Positions 45,093 to 53,756 of a DNA stretch of 64,000 nucleotides are shown here, in pieces. The translations under genes and the position numbers were made by a program. The notes under the pieces are model-generated. The model made no database searches. It had not been told where the DNA came from and saw only the letters and a list, made by a program, of their open reading frames with translations. The DNA is taken from NCBI RefSeq assembly GCF_014202975.1, contig NZ_JACHHZ010000005.1:604286-668285 (forward strand), in the 5' to 3' direction. Origin of the DNA: Povalibacter uvarum. Lineage in GTDB: Bacteria; Pseudomonadota; Gammaproteobacteria; Steroidobacterales; Steroidobacteraceae. How positions within the stretch are numbered: the stretch's first letter is position 1; every line of letters begins with the position of its first letter.

Positions 45093-46487
45093 ATGTACTC
45101 AGACACGGGTATCAGGGCAGCGCGAAGAGTCAAAGGCGCTGCGCGCCCGACCGCGCGAACGTCCGAACGGATCCTCATCCTGACCTCCGGGCTCGGATTC
45201 GGTCACGTTCGGGCCGCGCAAGCGATCGAGGCGGCGCTTCTGCAGCAGCAAGTCAAGGTCCGGATGCTCGACCTGTGGTCGCTGATCAATCCCGGCGCCG
45301 CGAGCATCATTCACCAGACGTATCTGCGGCTCGTGCAGGAGTACCCCGAGCTGTACGAGCGCCTCTATCAGCTCGACGAGCACACGTGGCGACAGATTCT
45401 CGAGAGCGAGGAGGGGCCGCCCGCGTCGGTGCTGGAAGTGCTCGAGCTGATCTCGCAGATCGCATCGAGCTCCGTGGCGGAGAACAAGGGCGTGCAGTAC
45501 GCCTCGGACCGATTGCTGCTGTCGATGCTCTACACATCGCTGCCGTACGATCGGGCAAGCCTTGCAGGCAACGGAGTGCGTGCTCGGTTGGCCCTGATCA
45601 AATGGTCATGGTTGCGAATGCGCAAGCGGCTCGGTTCCGTTGCGGCATCGTTCGCGCCTGATCTGGTGATCAGTACGCAGATGATTCCGGCCGCGATGAT
45701 CTCGTCACTGCGGACTGGCCATCGGCTCAACGTGCCGCATGTCGGAGTGCTCACGGACTACGGGCTGCATGATTTCTGGCGCCAGCCGGGCATCGATCGC
45801 TATTGCATTGCGCACGACTCGCTCGTGGATGAGCGTGATCCTGACTGTTCGCGAGTGACGGCAACGGGTGTGCCGCTGATGCCGGGTTTCGTGCATCCGC
45901 TGCCGCAACTGGAGGCGCGCCGACAACTGAAACTGGCTGTGGATCGTCCGGTCGTTCTGATCCTTGGCGGCGGTCTGGGGCTGAGCGTCGATGCGATCGC
46001 GTCGCGCCTGCTGCAATCGTCCCTGGACACGACGCTGATCGTCATGCCGGGACGGAATGCACAAGCGCGTTCGGCACTGGCCGCGCAGGCATCGACGGCG
46101 CAGCAGTCCGATCGGTTGCACATTTGCGGGTGGACGGATCGAATGGATGTCTACATCCGCGCTGCCGATGTCGTCGTCGGGAAGCCGGGAGGCATCTCGG
46201 TGGCTGAAGTGCTCGCATGTGGTCGCCCGCTGTTTGCGACGCGCTCGCTCGGTGGGCAGGAAGGATTCAACGTGCGCTTTCTCGAGAGCAATGACGTCGG
46301 GGCGCTGGTCAGCGACAGCGATCTTGCTGGCCGGATCGAAGCGGCGATCGCACAGCCGGAGCGGCTTGCCGATATCCAGCGGCGTGCATGGGCGTTGGGC
46401 TCGCGGGATGGAGCTTCTCGAATCGCTGCGCTGGCGCTCGACTACATCGCGCGTGAACGTACGCACACATCGCTGCACCTGCAATGA
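45093..46487 (+). CDS. MGDG-synthase-like glycosyltransferase
   Basis: 464 residues from ATG 45093 (GGAGG 5 bases upstream). The N-terminal half has ILILTSGLGFGHVRAAQAIE (MGDG_synth motif), LDLWSLINPGAASIIHQTYL and PDLVISTQMIPAAMISSLR. The C-terminal glycosyltransferase-28-like half has VILILGGGLGLSVDAIASRL and the UDP-sugar-binding GKPGGISVAEVLACGRPL. The family adds sugars to diacylglycerol in membranes. The gene is first in a coupled operon with a YkoP-like protein (ATGA overlap) and a polysaccharide deacetylase. Its acceptor is unknown. Confidence 0.88.
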   Translation: MYSDTGIRAARRVKGAARPTARTSERILILTSGLGFGHVRAAQAIEAALLQQQVKVRMLDLWSLINPGAASIIHQTYLRLVQEYPELYERLYQLDEHTWRQILESEEGPPASVLEVLELISQIASSSVAENKGVQYASDRLLLSMLYTSLPYDRASLAGNGVRARLALIKWSWLRMRKRLGSVAASFAPDLVISTQMIPAAMISSLRTGHRLNVPHVGVLTDYGLHDFWRQPGIDRYCIAHDSLVDERDPDCSRVTATGVPLMPGFVHPLPQLEARRQLKLAVDRPVVLILGGGLGLSVDAIASRLLQSSLDTTLIVMPGRNAQARSALAAQASTAQQSDRLHICGWTDRMDVYIRAADVVVGKPGGISVAEVLACGRPLFATRSLGGQEGFNVRFLESNDVGALVSDSDLAGRIEAAIAQPERLADIQRRAWALGSRDGASRIAALALDYIARERTHTSLHLQ

Positions 46488-47053
46488 AAGCAGCTCATCG
46501 CATTGCCCGAAAAGTACTGGGCTGGGTCGACGGCTGGTACTACCGTCGCAATCAGTTGCGCACGCTCGGGCCGGTGCTGTTTCTCGGGACGGATCGCTAT
46601 CACGGGCCGGAGTTGCGGTTCGAGGATGGCACGCTGCTGCGTGATAACGACGCGATCGGCAAATTGCACTTCAACAATGCGAGCATCGCGGCGCTCGGCG
46701 AGGGCTCGATGCATCGCGTCGGCTTCCGGTTCGCAAAGCTGATGCGCGAATCGCTGCGCCAGCTCAACGAGGCGGCGGATGTGGATCCGGCGTTGCGCGA
46801 AGTCCAGGTATTTCAGGGCGTCACGTGGATTCCCGCGCACGGTGAAGTCGTGGGATTCGTGAGTACGCCGATGCCGCGTGACTGGCGCACCCGCCTTCTG
46901 ACTGCGCATTTCCGGATGCTGTCATGGGTGTTTGCGCCTGCAGCCCGGATTCGCGATAGAGGTGACACCGAGCCTCGTCTGTACTGGCTCACGCGCGACG
47001 CACTGGCGAAGAACGCAAGCAAGCTCAAGCGCGAGCCGGGGGCGGTGACGTGA
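46484..47053 (+). CDS. YkoP-like protein
   Basis: 189 residues, starting in the stop codon of the glycosyltransferase gene. The sequence RTLGPVLFLGTDRYHGPELR, FEDGTLLRDNDAIGKLHFNN and ALGEGSMHRVGFRFAKLMRE fits the YkoP-type domain named after a Bacillus subtilis protein of unknown role (assigned from memory of the motif). No signal peptide. It sits between a glycosyltransferase and a deacetylase, so it may act on the lipid or glycan intermediate. Its stop overlaps the next GTG (GTGA). Confidence 0.7.
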   Translation: MKAAHRIARKVLGWVDGWYYRRNQLRTLGPVLFLGTDRYHGPELRFEDGTLLRDNDAIGKLHFNNASIAALGEGSMHRVGFRFAKLMRESLRQLNEAADVDPALREVQVFQGVTWIPAHGEVVGFVSTPMPRDWRTRLLTAHFRMLSWVFAPAARIRDRGDTEPRLYWLTRDALAKNASKLKREPGAVT

Positions 47054-47643
47054 ACGCAAGCAACGGTTCGATCTATCTGACCTTCGACGATGGACCCGAC
47101 GAAGAGTGGACGCCACGCGTCCTGGATGCATTGGCGGACGCGCATGCGCGTGCAACGTTCTTCGTCGTTGGTGAATTCGTGCGTCGCACGCCGGCCTTGT
47201 TGCGAAGAATCGATGCTGAAGGGCATGACATCGGCAACCACACACACAGCCATCGTCATCCCTGGATCATGAGCGACCGCGCGGCGCGTGAAGCGGTCAG
47301 GGTGGGCGCGGAGATCATTGCCGAAACGATCGGCCGGCTGCCGCAGTTCTATCGCGCACCGCACGGGCGTAACCGGCGGTGCATGACCCAGGAAGCAGAG
47401 AAACTCGGCGCTTGCTGCATCGGGTGGGATCTCAGCGCGGTCGATTGGGGGCCGTTCGGAACGGCACCGAAGATTGCTGCCCGCCTGAATCGGGCGGAGA
47501 CCGGGGACATCCTGCTGATGCACGATGGCCGCAATCGCCATAACCGCCCGGATGAGCTGATGCGCGTGCTGCCCGGATTCCTCGACGACCTGGCGGCCCG
47601 TAAGGTTTCCTGCCACGTACTGGCGGCTGAGTTCGTCACCTAG
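47050..47643 (+). CDS. NodB-type polysaccharide deacetylase
   Basis: 197 residues from GTG 47050. The catalytic motifs are complete: TFDDGP (Asp13, Asp14), NHTHSH with metal ligands His64 and His68, RAPHG, and near the end LLMHDGR. There is no signal peptide or membrane anchor, so it probably acts in the cytoplasm, unlike the extracellular chitin or peptidoglycan deacetylases. A cytoplasmic lipid-linked glycan is the natural substrate in this operon; that is inferred from the glycosyltransferase neighbour. Confidence 0.9.
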   Translation: MNASNGSIYLTFDDGPDEEWTPRVLDALADAHARATFFVVGEFVRRTPALLRRIDAEGHDIGNHTHSHRHPWIMSDRAAREAVRVGAEIIAETIGRLPQFYRAPHGRNRRCMTQEAEKLGACCIGWDLSAVDWGPFGTAPKIAARLNRAETGDILLMHDGRNRHNRPDELMRVLPGFLDDLAARKVSCHVLAAEFVT

Positions 47644-47785
47644 AGGCTCCGCACAAGTCGACGTGGGTCGATGTGGCGTTCCCATCGACGCCGGGCGCCT
47701 TTCTATGGCTACAATGCGCCGGTGGCGGAGTCGCCGGCTGCGCCCTTTACAACATTCCGAAAAGAACAGAAGGCAGGGGCGCTCG

Positions 47786-49453
47786 ATGGCCAGCAATGCG
47801 GATTCGACGACGCGCGGTGTCGACAAGAAGCATCGCCGCGTGATTTTCGCGTCGTCGCTCGGCACGGTGTTCGAGTGGTACGACTTCTATCTGTACGGCT
47901 CGCTGTCGGCCGTCATCACGAAACAGTTCTTTTCAGGCGTGAATGAGACCACGGGTTTCATCTTCGCGCTGTTGGCGTTCGCGGCGGGCTTTTTCGTCAG
48001 GCCTTTCGGAGCGCTGTTGTTCGGCCGCCTGGGCGACATGGTGGGCCGCAAGTACACGTTCCTCGTGACGATCGTCCTGATGGGTTTGTCCACGGCGCTC
48101 GTCGGTCTGCTGCCGAGCTACGCGTCAATCGGTGTAGCTGCGCCGATCATCCTCATCACGCTGCGACTGTTGCAGGGATTGGCGCTGGGCGGTGAGTACG
48201 GCGGAGCAGCCACGTACGTTGCCGAGCACGCGCCTGATGGCAAACGCGGTCTCTACACGAGCTGGATCCAGACGACAGCGACGCTCGGACTCTTTCTTTC
48301 GCTGCTCGTGATCCTGATCTGCCGTGTGACCCTGGGGGACGCGTTCGATGCCTGGGGCTGGCGCATCCCGTTCCTCGTGTCGATCGTGCTGCTCGCGATC
48401 TCCGTGTACATCCGGCTGCAGCTGCAGGAATCGCCGGCGTTCATGGAGATGAAAGCCGAAGGCAAGGTATCGAAGGCGCCGCTGACTGAAGCGTTCGGCC
48501 AGTGGAGCAACATGAAGATCGTGCTGCTCGCGCTGCTGGGTGCAACCGCCGGCCAGGCAGTGGTCTGGTACGGCGGGCAGTTCTATGCGCTGTTCTTCCT
48601 CGAGAAGATCCTGCAGGTCGATGCGAAGGCGGCGAACCTGATCATCGCGGCGGCCCTCGTCATCGGCACGCCGTTCTTCATCGTGTTCGGCGCGCTGTCC
48701 GATCGCATCGGTCGCAAGACGATCGTGATGGCAGGCTGTATTTTGGCCGTGCTCACATACTTCCCCACGTTCAAAGGGCTCACGCATTTCGCGAACCCGG
48801 CGCTGGAGCGCGCCGTGGAGACGGCGCCCGTCACGGTGATCGCCGATCCGGCGGATTGCTCCTTCCAGTTCGATCCCGTGGGCAAGAAAGCCTTCATCAG
48901 CTCGTGCGATGTGGCGAAGTCGTATCTCGCGAAAGCGGGCGTGCCCTACGAGAACGAGGCGGGTGCCCCCGGCTCGGTTGCTCGCGTGCGCATCGGTGCT
49001 GGAGACACGGGGCATGTCGTGGAGTCGTTCGCGGGCGGGCAGTTGCCGAAGGCCGACTTCAAGCCGGCAGCTGACGCATTCGCGGCCGATCTGAAGGGCG
49101 CGCTGAACACGGCGGGCTATCCGGCCAAAGCCGACATGACGCAGTTGAATTATCCGATGGTGATCGTGCTGTGCACGTATCTCGTCATTCTCGTGACGAT
49201 GGTGTACGGACCGATTGCCGCGTGGCTGGTCGAGCTGTTCCCGACACGCATCCGCTATACGTCGATGTCGTTGCCCTATCACATCGGCAACGGCTGGTTC
49301 GGCGGCTTCCTGCCGGTGACTTCGTTCGCGATCGTCGCGGCGACGGGCGATATCTACAACGGCCTGTGGTATCCGATCGTCATCGCCGCGATGACTGCAG
49401 TGATAGGGACGCTGTTCCTGCGAGAGACGGTGGGGAAGCCGCTGGCGAAGTAG
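47786..49453 (+). CDS. Metabolite:H+ symporter (MHS) family MFS transporter
   Basis: 555 residues from ATG 47786 (AGGGG upstream). The MHS signature is present: SSLGTVFEWYDFYLYGSLSA, GRLGDMVGRKYTFLVTIVL, LGGEYGGAATYVAEH and, later, ELFPTRIRYTSMSLPYHIGN. Related carriers take up organic acids, betaine or amino acids with H+. Between helices 9 and 10 there is a soluble insertion of about 100 residues (about 360-450, VTVIADPADCSFQFDPVGKK to FAADLKGALNTAG) with two cysteines, which must lie outside the membrane. The carrier is next to a CoA-transferase gene, though on the opposite strand. Confidence 0.9.
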   Translation: MASNADSTTRGVDKKHRRVIFASSLGTVFEWYDFYLYGSLSAVITKQFFSGVNETTGFIFALLAFAAGFFVRPFGALLFGRLGDMVGRKYTFLVTIVLMGLSTALVGLLPSYASIGVAAPIILITLRLLQGLALGGEYGGAATYVAEHAPDGKRGLYTSWIQTTATLGLFLSLLVILICRVTLGDAFDAWGWRIPFLVSIVLLAISVYIRLQLQESPAFMEMKAEGKVSKAPLTEAFGQWSNMKIVLLALLGATAGQAVVWYGGQFYALFFLEKILQVDAKAANLIIAAALVIGTPFFIVFGALSDRIGRKTIVMAGCILAVLTYFPTFKGLTHFANPALERAVETAPVTVIADPADCSFQFDPVGKKAFISSCDVAKSYLAKAGVPYENEAGAPGSVARVRIGAGDTGHVVESFAGGQLPKADFKPAADAFAADLKGALNTAGYPAKADMTQLNYPMVIVLCTYLVILVTMVYGPIAAWLVELFPTRIRYTSMSLPYHIGNGWFGGFLPVTSFAIVAATGDIYNGLWYPIVIAAMTAVIGTLFLRETVGKPLAK

Positions 49454-49657
49454 GGGCATCCAGGCTGTGGGTCCGGCTTCAGCCGGACGTCATCGCCGCA
49501 GGCGACGCCTCTGTCATTCCCGCGAAGCGGGAATCCATCAGAGCGAAAGGCATGGATCCCCGCTTTCGCGGGGATGACGGATGCTTCGCTAACGTCCGGC
49601 TAACGCCGGACCTACAGGAAGAGCAAGAGCCGGAGCCAGTGCCCTTCTGCGTCTCCG
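49454..49657. repeat. Composite intergenic repeats of two families
   Basis: GTGGGTCCGGCTTCAGCCGG at 49467 onward and its counterpart ACGTCCGGCTAACGCCGGAC near 49592-49611 bracket two copies of the other palindrome (ATTCCCGCGAAGCGGGAAT at 49516, ATCCCCGCTTTCGCGGGGAT at 49556). One repeat family is therefore nested inside the other. It lies between convergent genes. Confidence 0.75.
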
Positions 49658-50848
49658 CTAAATAACCTGCTTCGCCCTCAGCGCGTCCCTCTCGCTTGCA
49701 TCAAGCGCAAGCAACGTCTCGAGAACCTCATCCGTATGTTCGCCAAGCTTCGGTCCGGCCCACTGCGTTGCGCCGGGCGTCGCGGACAGCTTCGGCAGGA
49801 TCGCGGGGATCTTCAGCGACTGGCCGTCGATGTCGACCGGCTCGAACAACTCGCGCGCCTGAAAGTGCGGATCCGACGCCATGTCCGCGACGCTGTAGAT
49901 CGGGCCGCCAGGGACGGAAGCATCATCGAGCGCCTTCAGCACGACAGTCGATTCATTCGCGCGTGTCCACGCCGAGATCACATCGTCGATTTCTTTCTCG
50001 TGTTGCACACGCCCCGCGTTGTTAGCGAAACGCGGGTCTTCCGCCATGTCAGGTCGACCGAGCGCGCGCATCAACCGCTGAAACAGCGAGTCGCCATTCG
50101 CGCCGATGACCACGTACTTCCCATCGGCACATATATATGTGTTCGACGGCACGATGCCGGTCAGCGTCGAGCCTGACGGGCCGCGTACCACGCCGGCACC
50201 GTCGTATTCCGGCACGATGCCTTCCATCAGATTGAAAACGGATTCATAAATGGCGACGTCGACCGCCTGGCCCGAACCTGTTCGTCCGCGTGCAATCAAC
50301 GCAAGCAGCACTCCGAGCACTGCGTGCATGCCCGCAAGCGTGTCGCCGAGAGAAAGATTCGGGCGCACCGGCGGGCGGTCGGGAAAACCATTGACGTGCC
50401 GCAAGCCGCCGATCGCTTCGCATACCGATGCGAACCCCGGTTTCGACGAATACGGCCCCGTCTGTCCGTAACCCGAGACGCGCGTGTAGATCAGCTCCGG
50501 CCGCAGTGCCTTCAGGTCATCCGGACCGAGGCCCCATTTCTCCATCGTGCCCGGTTTGAAGTTTTCGATGAGGACATCGCACTGGCAGGCGAGCTGCTTC
50601 GCGAGCTCGCGACCGCGTGGCGTCTGCAGATCGATCGTCACGGACTTCTTGTTGCGGGCGAGGCTGTACCACCACAACGATGTCCCATCGCGGAGCACCC
50701 GCCAGTTGCGCAGCGGATCGCCGCCGGGAGGCTCGATCTTGATCACCTCGGCGCCGAAGTATCCGAGCATGCAGCCGGCGAACGGCCCGGCCAGCAGCTG
50801 GCCCATTTCGAGGACACGGATCCCTTCGAGCGGTCGCGGTGCAGTCAT
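49658..50848 (-). CDS. CaiB/BaiF family CoA-transferase (family III)
   Basis: 396 residues from ATG 50848; an upstream in-frame start would add [14 protein letters not shown]. Family III motifs: PLEGIRVLEMGQLLAGPFAG, GAEVIKIEPPGGDPLRNWRV, LARNKKSVTIDLQTPRG and DVLIENFKPGTMEKWGLG, which contains the conserved catalytic-Asp segment near residue 170 (NLSLGDTLAGMHA). Such enzymes move CoA between carboxylic acids, for example in formyl-CoA, carnitine or bile-acid metabolism. The substrate is not determinable. It converges on the MHS transporter. Confidence 0.9.
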   Translation of the reverse strand: MTAPRPLEGIRVLEMGQLLAGPFAGCMLGYFGAEVIKIEPPGGDPLRNWRVLRDGTSLWWYSLARNKKSVTIDLQTPRGRELAKQLACQCDVLIENFKPGTMEKWGLGPDDLKALRPELIYTRVSGYGQTGPYSSKPGFASVCEAIGGLRHVNGFPDRPPVRPNLSLGDTLAGMHAVLGVLLALIARGRTGSGQAVDVAIYESVFNLMEGIVPEYDGAGVVRGPSGSTLTGIVPSNTYICADGKYVVIGANGDSLFQRLMRALGRPDMAEDPRFANNAGRVQHEKEIDDVISAWTRANESTVVLKALDDASVPGGPIYSVADMASDPHFQARELFEPVDIDGQSLKIPAILPKLSATPGATQWAGPKLGEHTDEVLETLLALDASERDALRAKQVI

Positions 50849-50971
50849 GAGCCCAAGGATAAGGGCGGTTGGGAGTGAGAACCAGCGCACATTTTGGCCA
50901 CCTGCCTACATACTTCAGTGAGGGGCGGGTGGCAGGATCGACGCTCTATAGGGGCGTCGAAAGCCGGCTCG

Positions 50972-53611
50972 ATGAACTTGCCCGAAGGCAACAAGACCGC
51001 AGTCGCCGTCACCCCGGCATTCAGTGCCGAGGCGCCTCCCCGTTTTCGTCCAGGCATGGCAGCGCGAGTCGCACTCGGCTTCGCCGTGATCGCTGTTGCG
51101 ATCTTTGCCGCCAATCTCATCACCCAGCAAAGCACTCGCAATGCGCGGCAGCGCATGCAGCAGCTCGTCGTCGAGCACGAACCTGTCGCGCGAGCGACTG
51201 AGTCGCTGGCGAATGCGGTGTCGGTGTACGAACGTCTCGTGATGGATCGCGCCGAGCGCGGTTCGGGTTCGATCAAGACAGTCGAAGTAGCCTCGCAGAA
51301 CGTGTCGGACGCTGCTTCGCATTACCTCTCGCTTGCCAATTCCCAGAGCGCCGATCGTGCACTGCTCGATGAGTTCTCAGTCGAGGTCGAAGATTTCCGT
51401 CGCGCGGGTAGCGAGCTGGTGCGGACGAGCACTTCGCAGACGGCGCGACTGAAAACCTACTGGACGCGGCTGCGCGAACTCGAAGAAACCCTCAATGCGC
51501 CCCAGGACCAGGCCGCGAGATTCGCGGGTGGGGTATTCGCGAGCGAACACTTGCTCGAGTTGTCGAAGCTGCTTGCGGTCGTGCGTGAGCGCGTCAGTGC
51601 GGGGACGCCTGCCCGCAACGATGCTGGATTGCGACAGATCGTCGCGAGCGAATCAGCGTTCGGCCGGGCATTGCAGCAACATCGGACGGCGCTTGTCCGT
51701 GCGCATGGCGAAGCGTGGGTTGCCGACGTATCCGACCGCTTCCGTGCATTGCTTGCTGTCCGCCGATCCATCTTCGATGGCGCAGCGGACATGGAGCATC
51801 AGTCGGCAGCGTTCCGGGATAAGGGCGTTGCGTTATGGGCGAAGGTCCTGACGCAGCTAGTGACTCCGGCACGCACCGCGCTTGCGAACGCCGATCAACT
51901 GGCTTCAGAAGCCTCGCTCGCCGCGGATCGCGAACTTCAGCTCGGCAGCGTGCTGGTCCTCATCCTGTTGCTGGCCGTTTCACTGGTCACTGTGACCAGC
52001 GTGACCGCGCCGGTCCGACGATTGACTGAAGCCACGCGGCGGCTCGCAGCCGGCGCCACCAAGACGCGGGTGCCCCGAGGCGGTGTGCGGGAGCTCGATA
52101 CTCTCGCCGCTGCCTTCAATCACATGGCTCAGCAGCTCGAGCAGGCCCAGGAGGAAGTCAGGCGGCATCAGTCGGAACTCGAATCGCGCGTCACCGAGCG
52201 CACTCGCGAGCTGCAGCTGCTGGCTCATCATGACCCGCTCACGCAGCTGCCGAATCGGCGCCGGCTGTTCGCGCACCTGCAATCGCTGCTCGCTCATTCG
52301 CAACCACCGGGATCACGTGTTGCGCTTCTGTTCATCGATCTCGATAACTTCAAGACGATCAACGACAGTCTCGGTCACGAGTTCGGCGATCGGGTCCTTC
52401 AGGCCGTCGGCGAGCGTCTGCGTCAGAACCCGGTGTTCGCCGGTGCCTTCGCCGCGCGACTGGGTGGCGATGAGTTCACCGTCGTCTTCGATGGAGTCGA
52501 CGATGTCGATGCGCTCTGCACATCGGTGCTGGAAGCGTTCCAGTCTCCGCTGTCGGTATTCGGCCGCGAGCTGCGACTGAGTGCCAGTGTGGGAGCGAGT
52601 TTGTTCCCGGGCCATGCGACGGACGGCCCCTCGTTGCTGCGCGCTGCTGACATCGCGTTGTTCCATGCGAAAGAAGCGGGTCGCAATCGCTGGAGCCTCT
52701 TCGTGCCCGAACTGCTCGAGGTGGCTTCGAGCCGGTTCCGCACCGAGCAGGCGTTGCGCCGCGCGATCGAGCGCGGCGAGTTCGAGCTGCTGTATCAGCC
52801 CGAAATCTGTCTCGAGACCTTCACCACACCGCTGGTCGAAGCCCTCATCCGCTGGCATCGTCCCGATGGTCAGGTGCTGACACCCGGTGATTTCCTCGGC
52901 GTCGCCGAGCGGTTCGGGCTCGTCATGGAGATCAGCGACTGGGTGCTCAGGACCGCGATCCAGGATGTTGCACGGCTGCGTCGCGATTCCTGGCCGACTG
53001 CGCGAGTGGCCATCAACGTGTCGGCGCACCAGTTGCTGGCCGCGGATTTCGTTGCGCGGTTGAGCGTGCTGCTCGAAGAGTACGCCGTGCCGGCGCATTG
53101 CATCGAGTTCGAGCTGACGGAGAACGTTCTTCAGACGGGGATAGGTACGATCGCCGTCCTGCATCGCTTGCGCGAACTGGGTGTCAGCATCGCCATCGAC
53201 GATTTCGGTATCGGCTACTCCTCGCTCACGTCGTTGGAACAACTGCCGCTCACCCGCGTGAAGATCGATCGCAGCCTGGTCGCGAGCATCGACAGCGGCG
53301 GCTCACGTTCTCCCGCGATCGTTCGCTCGATCATCGGCCTGAGCCGCAGCCTCGGACTCCAGGTAACCGCCGAAGGTGTCGAGCGTCCTTCGCAGATGGC
53401 GCATCTCTGCAACGATCGCGGCGTGCAGATGCAGGGCTACCTGATCTCCCGTCCGTTGCCCATTGCGGCCGTTGCCGGGTTCGCCCACAACACGCCTGTC
53501 CTGCTTCGCGAACTGATGCAGTCCCTCCCACCGGTCGCTGATATCGAAAACACAGGCACTGTCCGCGCCTTGCGCAGCGCAATGCGCAACCGCAAGGAAG
53601 CCGACGGCTAG
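50972..53611 (+). CDS. GGDEF-EAL bifunctional c-di-GMP protein with membrane sensor
   Basis: 879 residues from ATG 50972 (no strong RBS; an in-frame start at 50894 is possible). Membrane helices lie at about 28-49 and 323-343 and flank a 270-residue helical periplasmic sensor. HAMP and a coiled coil ([20 protein letters not shown]) follow. GGDEF is at about 418-575 with the intact catalytic motif GGDEF near residue 498. EAL is at about 590-840 with EALIRW (near 621), [14 protein letters not shown] and EGVER intact. Both cyclase and phosphodiesterase are therefore potentially active. The sensed signal is unknown. Confidence 0.93.
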   Translation: MNLPEGNKTAVAVTPAFSAEAPPRFRPGMAARVALGFAVIAVAIFAANLITQQSTRNARQRMQQLVVEHEPVARATESLANAVSVYERLVMDRAERGSGSIKTVEVASQNVSDAASHYLSLANSQSADRALLDEFSVEVEDFRRAGSELVRTSTSQTARLKTYWTRLRELEETLNAPQDQAARFAGGVFASEHLLELSKLLAVVRERVSAGTPARNDAGLRQIVASESAFGRALQQHRTALVRAHGEAWVADVSDRFRALLAVRRSIFDGAADMEHQSAAFRDKGVALWAKVLTQLVTPARTALANADQLASEASLAADRELQLGSVLVLILLLAVSLVTVTSVTAPVRRLTEATRRLAAGATKTRVPRGGVRELDTLAAAFNHMAQQLEQAQEEVRRHQSELESRVTERTRELQLLAHHDPLTQLPNRRRLFAHLQSLLAHSQPPGSRVALLFIDLDNFKTINDSLGHEFGDRVLQAVGERLRQNPVFAGAFAARLGGDEFTVVFDGVDDVDALCTSVLEAFQSPLSVFGRELRLSASVGASLFPGHATDGPSLLRAADIALFHAKEAGRNRWSLFVPELLEVASSRFRTEQALRRAIERGEFELLYQPEICLETFTTPLVEALIRWHRPDGQVLTPGDFLGVAERFGLVMEISDWVLRTAIQDVARLRRDSWPTARVAINVSAHQLLAADFVARLSVLLEEYAVPAHCIEFELTENVLQTGIGTIAVLHRLRELGVSIAIDDFGIGYSSLTSLEQLPLTRVKIDRSLVASIDSGGSRSPAIVRSIIGLSRSLGLQVTAEGVERPSQMAHLCNDRGVQMQGYLISRPLPIAAVAGFAHNTPVLLRELMQSLPPVADIENTGTVRALRSAMRNRKEADG

Positions 53612-53616
53612 CCCCC

Positions 53617-53660
53617 GTGGGTCCGGCTTCAGCCGGACGTCCGACTAAAGTCGGACCCAC
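53617..53660. repeat. GTGGGTCCG-type palindromic repeat
   Basis: Arms GTGGGTCCG and CGGACCCAC enclose two smaller stems (CCGGCTTCAGCCGG and CCGACTAAAGTCGG). It starts 6 bases after the stop of the GGDEF-EAL gene. It is the most complete copy of this family in the window (others at 37902, 49467 and 63752). Confidence 0.8.
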
Positions 53661-53756
53661 AACCGCAGCCCCAACAAGGCAGTGAGCAGCGGGACGGAAC
53701 CGCAGCCGCCGCGGCCGAGTTCCTGCTACAGCCGCCGGGCGTAGCGGGGAGTCCAG

